The notes under the pieces are model-generated. The model was not told the origin of the DNA. It worked only from the letters and a program-made list of their open reading frames with translations, and ran no database searches. From Chloroflexota bacterium (GTDB lineage: Bacteria > Chloroflexota > Anaerolineae > Anaerolineales > UBA4823): DNA of 15,080 nucleotides. The stretch is from contig JAEWYL010000077.1 of the NCBI GenBank assembly GCA_023395675.1, positions 1 through 15,080 on the forward strand, written 5' to 3'. Position numbers and translations under genes: made by a program. Shown here in pieces: positions 1-6,293 of the stretch (positions are counted from its first letter, which is position 1; each line of letters begins with the position of its first letter).

Positions 1-26
1 CCCAAGAACCGCTCAGTGGAGGCAGT

Positions 27-860
27 ATGGCAATGTCACGCTCAGAAATTCTGGAACACCTGCGCGCCCAGGCGAAAGCCGGCAAGCCCATCGTGGGCTG
101 CGGGGCGGGCACGGGCATCTCGGCCAAGTTCGCAGAGGCCGGCGGCGCAGACCTGATCATCATCTACAACTCGGGGCGCTACCGCATGGCTGGGCGCGGC
201 TCGCTGGCCGGGCTGATGCCTTATGGGGACGCCAACGCCATCGTGGTGGAGATGGCCTCCGAGGTGCTGCCGGTGGTGAAACGCACCCCGGTGCTGGCGG
301 GCGTGTGCGGGACCGACCCCTTCCGCCTGATGCCGGTCTTCCTGCGGCAGTTGAAGGAGATCGGCTTCTCCGGCGTGCAGAACTTCCCCACCGTGGGACT
401 GATTGACGGGGAGTTCCGCGCCAACCTGGAGGCCACCGGGATGGGCTACGACAAAGAGATCGAGATGATCCGCCTGGCGCACGAGCTGGACCTGTTCACC
501 TCGCCCTATGTATTCGATCCGGACCAGGCGAAAGCCATGGCAGAGGCCGGAGCCGACCAGCTGGTGGCGCACGTAGGGCTGACCACCGCCGGCAGCATCG
601 GCGCGGCGGTGGCCTTCACCCTGGACGAGGCCATCGAGCGGGTCATGCGCATCGCCGAGGCCGGGCGCCAGGTGCGGGACGATATCCTGGTGATCTGCCA
701 CGGCGGGCCCTTTGACGAGCCCGAGAACGTGGGAGTAGCCCTGGAGCGCATGCCCGGCATCGCCGGCTTCTTCGGCGCCTCCAGCATCGAACGCCTGCCC
801 ACCGAGCGCGCCATCCGCGGCCAGGTGGAATCCTTTAAGAACCTGAAGATCGCCTCCTGA
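27..860 (+). CDS. PF09370-type TIM-barrel protein (phosphoenolpyruvate hydrolase family)
   Basis: The 277-residue product matches the family annotated as phosphoenolpyruvate hydrolase or predicted TIM-barrel enzyme, also found as the C-terminal part of tomato Tm-1. Visible family blocks are IVGCGAGTGISAKFAEAGGA (about 22-41), IYNSGRYRMAGRGSLAG (about 46-62), VCGTDPFR (about 93-100), the GVQNFPTVGLIDG stretch, and HVGLTTAGSIGAA near 181-193. Length is normal for the family. No signal peptide or membrane segment is seen, so it should be cytoplasmic. The in vivo reaction is not known to me; the family name implies action on a small phosphorylated or enolic C3 compound. The chosen ATG has a TGGAGG ribosome site 4 nt upstream; an in-frame ATG at 33 with more normal spacing is equally possible. 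The aldolase starts 1 nt after the stop, so the two are probably co-translated. Bacterial members often sit beside a UPF0261 (Tm-1 N-terminal-like) gene, which could lie just upstream of the window. Confidence 0.85.
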   Translation: MAMSRSEILEHLRAQAKAGKPIVGCGAGTGISAKFAEAGGADLIIIYNSGRYRMAGRGSLAGLMPYGDANAIVVEMASEVLPVVKRTPVLAGVCGTDPFRLMPVFLRQLKEIGFSGVQNFPTVGLIDGEFRANLEATGMGYDKEIEMIRLAHELDLFTSPYVFDPDQAKAMAEAGADQLVAHVGLTTAGSIGAAVAFTLDEAIERVMRIAEAGRQVRDDILVICHGGPFDEPENVGVALERMPGIAGFFGASSIERLPTERAIRGQVESFKNLKIAS

Positions 861-861
861 G

Positions 862-1767
862 ATGCGCACACTTTCCGAACTGATGCAGAAAGCCAACCGG
901 CTGGGGATCGCCGTCCCGGCATTTAACGTCCCCCGCCTGCCCATGATCGAGCCCATCGCCCGGGCGGTGAAAGACCAGGGCGCCTTTGCCCTGATCGAGA
1001 TCGCCCAGGTGGAATGGCAGCTCGACCCGGCGGTCTGCCCGCCCGCCGTGGCCGCCGAATTCCGGCGGGCGGCGGACCCGCAGCACCTGCGGCTGCACCT
1101 CGACCACCTGCCGGCCGTGGATGAGGCGGGCCGCCCGGCGGATTTCCTGCCGGTGCTGGAGCAGGCCCTGGAGCTGGGCTTTCATTCCGCGATGATTGAC
1201 GGCTCGGCCCTGCCCCTGGAGGCGAACATCGCCGCCACCCGCAAAGCGGCCGAACGGGCCCACGCCCACGGCGTACCGCTGGAGGCCGAGCTGGGGGCCC
1301 TGCTGCGCCCGGACGAGGAGATGTTCTCATACGAGGAGTTCTTCCGCTCGGGTCTGGGGTTCACCCGGGTGGATGAAACCCGGCGCTTTGTGGAGGAGAG
1401 CGGGTGCGACTGGCTCTCGGTGGCGGTGGGGAGCTTCCACGGGGCGATCTCGGCGGCGCTGAAGGACCAGAAGAAGGCCGAAGCGCGCCTGAACCTGGAG
1501 CTGTTGAGCGAGCTGCGAGCCGCGGCAGGCGTCCCGCTGGTGCTCCACGGCGGCTCGGGCGTGCGGCAGGCGGACGTCCGGGAGGCGGTAAAACGCGGGA
1601 TCACGAAGATCAACGTCGGTTCGGAAAACCGCCGCACCTACGATCTCGCGCTGCGGGAAACCGGCAGCCTCGAAGAGGCGCAGGAGGCCGTCTACCAGAG
1701 CACGGTCTCGCTGGTCCGGGATACCTTCGGCATTTCCGGTTCGCTCAGTGTCCTGAACAGCGCCTGA
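862..1767 (+). CDS. class II (zinc) ketose-phosphate aldolase, FbaA/GatY/KbaY family
   Basis: The 301-residue protein is a class II fructose-bisphosphate aldolase-type enzyme, predicted to cleave a ketose 1-phosphate or 1,6-bisphosphate into dihydroxyacetone phosphate and an aldehyde. The landmarks are in order: AVPAFNV near 17-23; LHLDH with the catalytic Asp81 and zinc ligand His82; MIDGS at 111-115; EAELG at 141-145; VGSFHG with zinc ligand His193; LVLHGGSG with zinc ligand His229; and the phosphate-binding KINVGSE at 249-255. It is slightly longer than typical GatY (about 285) because of an insertion around 147-172. Substrate specificity cannot be read from sequence. With one sugar kinase in the locus, a ketose-1-phosphate is the simplest guess. 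It starts 1 nt after the upstream stop without a clear ribosome site of its own, consistent with translational coupling. An IolJ-like role is an alternative. Confidence 0.9.
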   Translation: MRTLSELMQKANRLGIAVPAFNVPRLPMIEPIARAVKDQGAFALIEIAQVEWQLDPAVCPPAVAAEFRRAADPQHLRLHLDHLPAVDEAGRPADFLPVLEQALELGFHSAMIDGSALPLEANIAATRKAAERAHAHGVPLEAELGALLRPDEEMFSYEEFFRSGLGFTRVDETRRFVEESGCDWLSVAVGSFHGAISAALKDQKKAEARLNLELLSELRAAAGVPLVLHGGSGVRQADVREAVKRGITKINVGSENRRTYDLALRETGSLEEAQEAVYQSTVSLVRDTFGISGSLSVLNSA

Positions 1768-1793
1768 AAGCGCAGCAGTTGACTTGAGTTTCC

Positions 1794-1838
1794 GCATGGT
1801 TGCAGTACGGGTTCTGCCAGCCCGTACTGCAACCATGC
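1794..1838. repeat. perfect 18-bp inverted repeat in the aldolase-kinase gap
   Basis: The arms 1794-1811 and 1821-1838 are exact reverse complements and flank a 9-nt loop (TTCTGCCAG). The RNA hairpin would be very stable on either strand. Only TT follows the right arm, so it lacks the U-tract of a standard intrinsic terminator. It could be a weak terminator or attenuator, a 3'-end stabiliser for the upstream two-gene message, or the remnant of a small mobile repeat. It lies 27 nt after the aldolase stop and 117 nt before the kinase start. Confidence 0.8.
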
Positions 1839-1955
1839 TTCGACCACGAAAGCCCTGAGCGGCGCATTGCAAAAGACCGGACCGGCGATTGGGATCGCGC
1901 GTGAGGCGGAAGTCTGCACCGCAGATTTCCCTCTCGCCCGGCAGCGAGGTGAAGG

Positions 1956-3485
1956 ATGAGCCTGTTAGGCGTGGATGTCGGCACGACCGGCTGTAAAGCA
2001 GCCGCATTTTCCGAGAGCGGCGGGCTGCTGGGGGGCGCATACGAAGAATACGATGTGCAGCGCCCCCAACCCGGGTGGGCGGTGCTGGACGCAGCCGAAG
2101 TCTGGGAGAAGGTCCGGCGCACAATCCGGGCGGCGGCGGCCCATACCCGGAGCGACCCGGTGCGGGCGGTCTGCGCGGCCTCCATGGGCGAGGCCATCAC
2201 CCCGGTGAGCAGCGACCGCAGGATGCTGGGGCCGACTATCCTGAATTTCGATCTGCGCGGCCAGGAGTATCTGGAGGAGCTGGGGCAGACGTTGCCCCCC
2301 GAGCGGCTGTACAGGACCAACGGGAACACCCTCGGGAACCACTATTCCCTCACCAAACTGAAGTGGATCCGGGAGCGCCAGCCAGAGCTGTACGATCAGG
2401 CGAGCTGCTTTCTGCTGTGGAGCGGGCTGGTGTCCTTCCTGCTCGGGGCGGAGCCCTGCGTGGATTACTCCCTCGCCAACCGCACCCTGCTGTTCGACCT
2501 GGACCGGGGGGACTGGTCCGACGAGCTGCTGGCCTGGGCCGGGTTGGAGCGGGAGAAGCTGCCGCGGGTGGTCCCGCCGGGGGCGGAGATCGGCTGCTTA
2601 TCCCGCACGGCGGCAGCCGAGCTGGGCCTGCCGCAAGGGACGCCCATCCTGGCGGGCTCGCACGACCAGTGCGCCAATGCCGTTGGCTGCGGGGTGATCG
2701 CGCCCGGGCAGGCGGTCTTTGGTTTCGGCACCTACACCTGCGTCACGCCGGTCTACGCCCGGCGCGGCGAGGCGGGGCAGATGATGGCGCGCGGCCTGAA
2801 TACCGAGCATCACGCCGTCCCGGGGCTCTTCGCCAGCTTCATCTACAACCTGGGCGGCGCGCAGGTGAAATGGTTCCGCGATACCTTCGCCCGCGCGGAG
2901 CACCTCCAGGCGAAGGCGGCCGGGCGGGACGTCTACTTCGACCTGATGGCGGAGATGCCGGAAGCGCCGGCGCGGGTGGTGGTCCTGCCGCAGATGGGCA
3001 TGTCCGGCCCGCCGCAGTTCATCGCCGATGCCACCGGGGTGATCGCCGGGCTGCGCCTGGAGACGCAGCGGGGCGAGATTTTGAAGGCCATCCTGGAGGG
3101 GATCAGCTTCGATCTGAAAGCCTGCCTGGACACCCTGCCGGAGCTCGGGCTGCAGATTGACGAATTTCGGGCCGCGGGGGGCGGCAGCAAGTCCGAAGCC
3201 TGGGTCCAGACCTGTGCCGACATCCTGGGCCGGCCTTTCGTGCGGGTGGAGGGCGGCGAGGCCGGGGCCCTGGGCGCGGCAGTCACCGCCGGGGTGGGGA
3301 AAGGCGTATTCGGCTCCTTTGAGGAGGCAGCCGGGGCCATGGTGCGGCTGGGGCGGCGCTTCGAACCGGACCCCGAGATGCACCGGCTGTACGCCGCGCG
3401 CTTCGAACGCTACCGCCGCCTCTGGCCCCTGCTGGAGGATTACCTGCGGGAATTGTACCGGGAGGGGCTCAACCCCGAGCGATAA
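1956..3485 (+). CDS. FGGY-family carbohydrate kinase
   Basis: The 509-residue protein has the two-domain FGGY kinase layout and usual length. The N-terminal phosphate loop is LLGVDVGTTGCK (3-14). The second-domain entry is ILAGSHDQCANAVGCG (231-246) with probable catalytic base Asp237, followed by the GFGTYTCV segment. The ATP/adenosine-binding stretch is AAGGGSKSEAW at about 405-415. It would phosphorylate a ketose or polyol with ATP in the cytoplasm. FGGY members include xylulo-, rhamnulo-, fuculo- and erythritol kinases; this one is closest by eye to the xylulokinase-like group, but the substrate cannot be fixed. Alongside the class II aldolase and the FucI/AraA-like isomerase it fits an isomerase-kinase-aldolase pathway, which would need phosphorylation at C1. 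The start is supported by GAGGT 5 nt upstream of the ATG. Its last 17 nt overlap the 3' end of the convergent hydrolase gene. Confidence 0.92.
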   Translation: MSLLGVDVGTTGCKAAAFSESGGLLGGAYEEYDVQRPQPGWAVLDAAEVWEKVRRTIRAAAAHTRSDPVRAVCAASMGEAITPVSSDRRMLGPTILNFDLRGQEYLEELGQTLPPERLYRTNGNTLGNHYSLTKLKWIRERQPELYDQASCFLLWSGLVSFLLGAEPCVDYSLANRTLLFDLDRGDWSDELLAWAGLEREKLPRVVPPGAEIGCLSRTAAAELGLPQGTPILAGSHDQCANAVGCGVIAPGQAVFGFGTYTCVTPVYARRGEAGQMMARGLNTEHHAVPGLFASFIYNLGGAQVKWFRDTFARAEHLQAKAAGRDVYFDLMAEMPEAPARVVVLPQMGMSGPPQFIADATGVIAGLRLETQRGEILKAILEGISFDLKACLDTLPELGLQIDEFRAAGGGSKSEAWVQTCADILGRPFVRVEGGEAGALGAAVTAGVGKGVFGSFEEAAGAMVRLGRRFEPDPEMHRLYAARFERYRRLWPLLEDYLRELYREGLNPER

Positions 3486-4326
3486 ATTCCCGGACCACCC
3501 CGATATACGCTTCCACCCTGGCAATTGAGGCGACGTGGCCCGTGCCGTGAAAGGTATGCACCTGCGCCTGGGGATACAGGCCCTTGAGCGCTGCACGGGC
3601 CGGCGCTTCCGCAATCGGGTCGTTATCGCCCTCGAGGATCAGCACCCTGCCGGGCCACCTCTCCAGGTCATGGGGTGTGAAGTGCGAAGCGGCGTCAAAG
3701 TCAATGGCGGCCAGATAGCGGGCGAGCAGGTCCTCCCGGCCCAGGTTGGCAATCACCCGGTTGGAGTAGGCCTGCCAGAAATCGCGCTGCCGGGGCGCGT
3801 CCATCAGGGATTTGCGGGTGGCCGCGCGCAGGAGCGCCCGCAGGAGACCGAGCGGCAGCAGGCGCAGCATCCAGAGCAGCTTTCTGTTTTTCTCTGCGCG
3901 CTCCGGCACCGGGGGGCCGGTGTGGGCCAGGATCAGCGTCCTTATCCGTTCCGGGATTTTGCGCACCAGGCTCTGGGCCAGCATCCCGCCGTAGGAAGCG
4001 CCCAGGACATTGACCTGTCCGGCAGATTCGGCCTCCAGGATGGCGCAGATACCCGCCAGGTGGGCCTCCACCGTGGCTGCGGAAAACGGATACGAAACGG
4101 CGATCACCCGGAAATCTGGCTGCAGGGCCAGAATCTGGGGGAATGCCATCTCGGCCAGTCCCAACAGGCCGGGAAGAATCAGCACAATCTCCCCCGCCTC
4201 TCCCACGGAAAAATATTCCCAGGCCGTCCCTCCCGCGTGCAGGGTTTTCGGCCTGTGAGCGGCGCGAAAATGCGCCAGTTGGTCAGCCAGGTCCCCGCGC
4301 TCAGTGATCTCCGCCCTCGAATCCAT
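3469..4326 (-). CDS. alpha/beta hydrolase, maspardin (SPG21)-like
   Basis: The 285-residue cytoplasmic alpha/beta-hydrolase has the nucleophile elbow LGASYGG with Ser111, an acidic residue in LEGDNDP (Asp236) and the catalytic His264 in GTGHVAS. The oxyanion-side turn is LILPGLLG (49-56). The stretch running from a WEYF motif through FPQILAL to a RVIAVSYP strand resembles maspardin-type hydrolases, whose physiological substrates are unknown. Unlike some maspardins it has a full Ser-Asp-His triad, so it should be active. It is the only minus-strand gene in the window, and its end overlaps the kinase by 17 nt tail to tail. A good GGGAGG ribosome site lies at 4333-4338 upstream of the ATG. It may remove an ester from the substrate, or be unrelated to the locus. 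An ester or lactone substrate is a guess. Confidence 0.85.
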   Translation of the reverse strand: MDSRAEITERGDLADQLAHFRAAHRPKTLHAGGTAWEYFSVGEAGEIVLILPGLLGLAEMAFPQILALQPDFRVIAVSYPFSAATVEAHLAGICAILEAESAGQVNVLGASYGGMLAQSLVRKIPERIRTLILAHTGPPVPERAEKNRKLLWMLRLLPLGLLRALLRAATRKSLMDAPRQRDFWQAYSNRVIANLGREDLLARYLAAIDFDAASHFTPHDLERWPGRVLILEGDNDPIAEAPARAALKGLYPQAQVHTFHGTGHVASIARVEAYIGVVREFIARG

Positions 4327-4456
4327 CTCACACCTCCCTTTGTATGTGAAAACCGTTCATCAAGAGCAGGCCGGCATTTGCCTTCTGATTAATCATATCC
4401 GGAAACCGTAATCTGTGGATCACAGTCTGCCACCGGGGGTGCATGATCCGGGAGTG

Positions 4457-4506
4457 AAAGGGGGTGATTTTTGCGCGACAAGCCACGCAAAAATCACCCC
4501 CTTTTT
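4457..4506 (+). terminator. intrinsic terminator
   Basis: The arms 4457-4475 and 4486-4504 form a perfect 19-bp stem around a 10-nt loop. The A/T-rich top and G-rich base (AAAGGGGGTG...) end in a TTTTT run at 4502-4506 on the + strand. The reverse direction has only a CTTT tail, so it should work mainly rightward. The nearest + strand gene upstream is the kinase, ending about 970 nt away with the antisense hydrolase gene between. The terminator would therefore end kinase transcripts that run through the hydrolase gene and would shield the transporter promoter from read-through. Confidence 0.85.
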
Positions 4507-4638
4507 ATGCCTCTTGAGTGCACCCGTCCCGTGAAAAGAAAACCCATTCAGGGCAACGCGCCGTCTCTGGCAGCGAGCCGGAATTGGCAGCCACGCCCCC
4601 AACACAGCCGGGTGACATTTATCCATGCAGTTTGTCAC

Positions 4639-4667
4639 TTGATGGCGAAATAGAAAATTGCTAAGAT
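4639..4667 (+). promoter_or_regulatory. candidate sigma-70-type promoter 1
   Basis: A TTGATG -35-like box (4639-4644) and a TAAGAT -10-like box (4662-4667) are separated by exactly 17 nt, each with 4 of 6 consensus bases. The start would fall near 4674, inside the palindrome at 4666-4693. That is the classical site for LacI-type repression and is the main reason for preferring it. Both boxes are only moderate matches. Confidence 0.4.
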
Positions 4668-4693
4668 GTTATCGTTTCCGGTAACGATAACAT
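4666..4693. promoter_or_regulatory. LacI-family operator-like palindrome
   Basis: A 28-bp near-perfect palindrome is centred on CCGG between 4679 and 4680. Each half reads outward to ...ACGATAACAT, and the only mismatched pair is the T/T directly flanking the central CCGG. LacI-family operators typically have a central CG dyad with symmetric halves, and a LacI-family gene lies at 14066 at the other end of the locus. The likely role is repression of the transporter/isomerase/methyltransferase run in the absence of the sugar inducer. The link to that regulator is inferred. Confidence 0.7.
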
Positions 4694-4711
4694 TGCCGTT
4701 TTCCCCTATTT

Positions 4712-4740
4712 TTACCATTACCTTTCAGAAAAATTTTAAT
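4712..4740 (+). promoter_or_regulatory. candidate sigma-70-type promoter 2
   Basis: TTACCA (4712-4717) and TTTAAT (4735-4740) are separated by 17 nt; the -10 box matches consensus at 5 of 6 positions and the -35 box at 4. It lies just downstream of the palindrome, so a bound repressor would sit upstream of the -35. It is an alternative or addition to promoter 1. Confidence 0.4.
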
Positions 4741-4745
4741 CATAC

Positions 4746-4998
4746 CCCCCATGGTCCGTAAATCGGGGGCAGGAGGAGGTGATCTTCCAGGGTTATGTGC
4801 CGGCCGACGGCCGCCTTCCGGCGGCTTCCAGGCGCGCAGCGTGAGGTTGTGGACCTGCCCCACCACAGCATCCCCTCACTGGAGCGCGTCCAGGCGGCGT
4901 GATACCCCATTCAAAAAACCTGACCCATCCACGAGGCCGCAGCTCGCGGCGCAGCATCGACCCCTTTCAACCAAAAGATATAAGGAGCGAGTAAGAAA
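4746..4998 (+). promoter_or_regulatory. long GC-rich 5' leader of the binding-protein gene
   Basis: The message from either candidate promoter would carry 250-325 nt of leader. It contains AGGAGGTGATC at 4774-4784, an 11-base match to the complement of the universal 16S rRNA 3' end. After it come a possible 35-codon reading frame (4795-4902), a hairpin with 6-bp GCCGCC/GGCGGC arms and a TTCC loop (4810-4825), and a smaller GCCGC/GCGGC hairpin (4936-4950). The binding-protein gene has its own TAAGGAG at 4981-4987. I recognise no known riboswitch class. It may be a leader peptide/attenuator or simply untranslated RNA. Confidence 0.35.
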
Positions 4999-6093
4999 AT
5001 GAAGACCAACACTTCCCGGATCCGCATCCTGTTCTCGGTGCTCTTCATCCTGGTCATGGCCCTGACAGCCGGCTGTGGCGGGCAGGCAACCCCCGCGCCT
5101 GCAGAGTCCCAGCCCGAGCCCGTCAGCCAGGAGGCTGAAGAAGCAGCCGAAGAGCCCGCGGAGGAGGTTGCGCAGGGCGCCAACTGGTGCAGCGGCGTAA
5201 AGATCGTCTTCTTCCCCGGCGGCCCGCAGGGCGGCGTTTTCGCCAACAACGTGTATAACGGCGCCAAGCAGGCTCAGGACGATCTCGGGGCCGACGTGCA
5301 GTACGTCTTCTCCGACTGGGATCCCCAGAAGATGATCGCTCAGTTCAAGGAATCCGCCGCACTCAAGCCCGATGGCATTGCAGTCATGGGACACCCTGGG
5401 GATGACGCCTTCAGCGCCCTGATCGACGACGCCGTAGCGCAGGGCATCATCGTCACCAGCCAGAACACCCCGCTGCCCACCTCCGAGGGCAAATACATCG
5501 GTGTGGGCTTCGGCTACGTCGGCGCCGACCTGTACAAGGCCGGTTGGGACCTGGGTAAAGAATCCGTCCGGCGCTTCGAGTTGAAGGAAGGCGACCGGGC
5601 CATGGTCTGGGGCCTGCTCTCCCAGCCGACCCGCGGCGAGCGCACCAAGGGCGTGATCGAGGCCCTGGAAGACGCCGGCCTGACGGTTGACTACAATGAG
5701 ATCGACTCCGCCACCAACGCCGACCCGGCGGCCGGCGCTTCCGTCTTCGCCGGTTACGTGGCCTCCAACCCGGACGTCAAGCTGGTGGTCACCGACCACG
5801 GCGGCCTGACCGCGACCATGGAGACCTACCTGAAAGCCGCCGGCAAGGGCCCCGATGACATCTTCGGCGTGGGCTTTGATCTCTCCCCCGCGACCGCGGC
5901 TGCCATTCAGGGCGGCTGGACCGACCTGGTCATTGACCAGCAGCCCTGGCTGCAGGGCTACCTGCCCATCCTGAACATCTGCCTGACCAAGGTCTACGGC
6001 TTCTCCGGCCTGCACATCGACACCGGTGCGGGCTTCGCCCACAAGGACAACATCGATATTATCGCCCCGCTGGCGGAGGTTGAAATCCGCTAA
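4999..6093 (+). CDS. sugar ABC transporter substrate-binding lipoprotein (type 1 periplasmic fold)
   Basis: The 364-residue protein starts with a lipoprotein signal (charged MKTNTSRIR, hydrophobic core 10-22, lipobox LTAGC with Cys26). A flexible Pro/Ala/Glu-rich linker (about 27-60) follows, as in surface-anchored binding proteins of Chloroflexota and Gram-positives. The rest (about 65-360) is a RbsB-like type 1 periplasmic-binding domain: an N-terminal beta strand VKIVFFPGG, DWDPQKMIAQFKES near 106-119, PDGIAVMG, the inter-lobe YIGVGFGYVG, VVTDHGG, and FDLSPATAAAIQGG in the second lobe. Two Cys (64 and 328) could form a disulfide. It would capture a monosaccharide or small glycoside outside the cell and deliver it to the permease at 7084. 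It is the first gene of the transporter run, with TAAGGAG at 4981-4987. The ligand cannot be assigned; the class includes binders of pentoses, hexoses, deoxysugars and inositol. Confidence 0.9.
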   Translation: MKTNTSRIRILFSVLFILVMALTAGCGGQATPAPAESQPEPVSQEAEEAAEEPAEEVAQGANWCSGVKIVFFPGGPQGGVFANNVYNGAKQAQDDLGADVQYVFSDWDPQKMIAQFKESAALKPDGIAVMGHPGDDAFSALIDDAVAQGIIVTSQNTPLPTSEGKYIGVGFGYVGADLYKAGWDLGKESVRRFELKEGDRAMVWGLLSQPTRGERTKGVIEALEDAGLTVDYNEIDSATNADPAAGASVFAGYVASNPDVKLVVTDHGGLTATMETYLKAAGKGPDDIFGVGFDLSPATAAAIQGGWTDLVIDQQPWLQGYLPILNICLTKVYGFSGLHIDTGAGFAHKDNIDIIAPLAEVEIR

Positions 6094-6103
6094 GCTGTAT
6101 GGA

Positions 6104-6162
6104 CTGACAGGCTTCCCCTCGCCGATGACAGCACCGCCGCCTGGGGAAGCCTGTCAGGTTTT
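6104..6162 (+). terminator. terminator-like hairpin after the binding-protein gene
   Basis: The arms 6104-6118 and 6143-6157 are perfect 15-bp complements (CTGACAGGCTTCCCC / GGGGAAGCCTGTCAG) around a 24-nt loop, and TTTT follows at 6159-6162. It lies 11 nt after the stop. The short U-run and large loop suggest partial termination, letting the binding protein be made in excess over the ATPase and permease, or 3' protection of a processed message. Confidence 0.65.
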
Positions 6163-6175
6163 CGCAATCAGGGCC

Positions 6176-6225
6176 CTGGGAAGGCTGCGGCAGAACCCTC
6201 GCCAGTTCCGCTGCAGCCTTCCCAG
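6176..6225 (+). repeat. second large hairpin before the ATPase gene
   Basis: CTGGGAAGGCTGC (6176-6188) pairs perfectly with GCAGCCTTCCCAG (6213-6225); three more pairs, one of them G-U, extend the stem to 16 bp around an 18-nt loop. No U-tract follows, so it is probably not a terminator. It begins 18 nt after the first hairpin, so the pair may act together as an mRNA processing or stability element. Confidence 0.6.
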
Positions 6226-6293
6226 AGCACAGCACAGGTTACGTCTGGCATATTAATGGCCGCGCCGGCTGCGGCGCACTGGAAGGGTACTGC

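Larger units (their letters stand above)
4327..4998. other. 672-nt regulatory intergenic region
   Basis: No convincing protein gene is seen here. From left to right it holds the upstream region of the minus-strand hydrolase, a strong + strand terminator (4457-4506), a bland stretch (4511-4630), candidate promoter 1 (4639-4667), a 28-bp palindrome (4666-4693), candidate promoter 2 (4712-4740), and a GC-rich leader with two small hairpins before the binding-protein gene. The A/T-rich block at about 4640-4745 contrasts with the surrounding GC-rich DNA, as expected for a promoter. Confidence 0.75.

Noticed and set aside
42..956. Minus-strand 304-codon frame opposite the TIM-barrel gene
   Set aside because: His/Gly/Gln-rich composition typical of an antisense shadow; the + strand frame has full family motifs.
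1779..1807. TTGACT as a -35 box for the kinase
   Set aside because: No acceptable -10 box at 15-19 nt downstream, and the strong hairpin begins 10 nt after it.
2075..3160. Long open frame (361 codons) on the + strand inside the kinase gene
   Set aside because: It is a +2 frame shadow of the FGGY kinase, rich in Arg/Gly/Ala/Pro with no recognisable domain. High GC makes such frames common.
3535..4392. + strand 285-codon frame opposite the hydrolase
   Set aside because: The minus-strand frame has the catalytic triad and a good ribosome site; the + frame has no domain and reads as a shadow.
4386..4413. Possible second operator centred on CCGG at 4399-4402
   Set aside because: Only about 8 of 12 bases in one half and 6 of 12 in the other match the main palindrome's half-site; too weak without a motif search.
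4413..4425. Short palindrome CTGTGGATCACAG
   Set aside because: Only 5-bp arms with a 3-nt spacer; CRP-type sites have different spacing, and no promoter is placed around it.
4876..6042. Minus-strand 388-codon frame opposite the binding-protein gene
   Set aside because: Gly/Val/Gln/His-rich, no motifs; the + strand lipoprotein is unambiguous.
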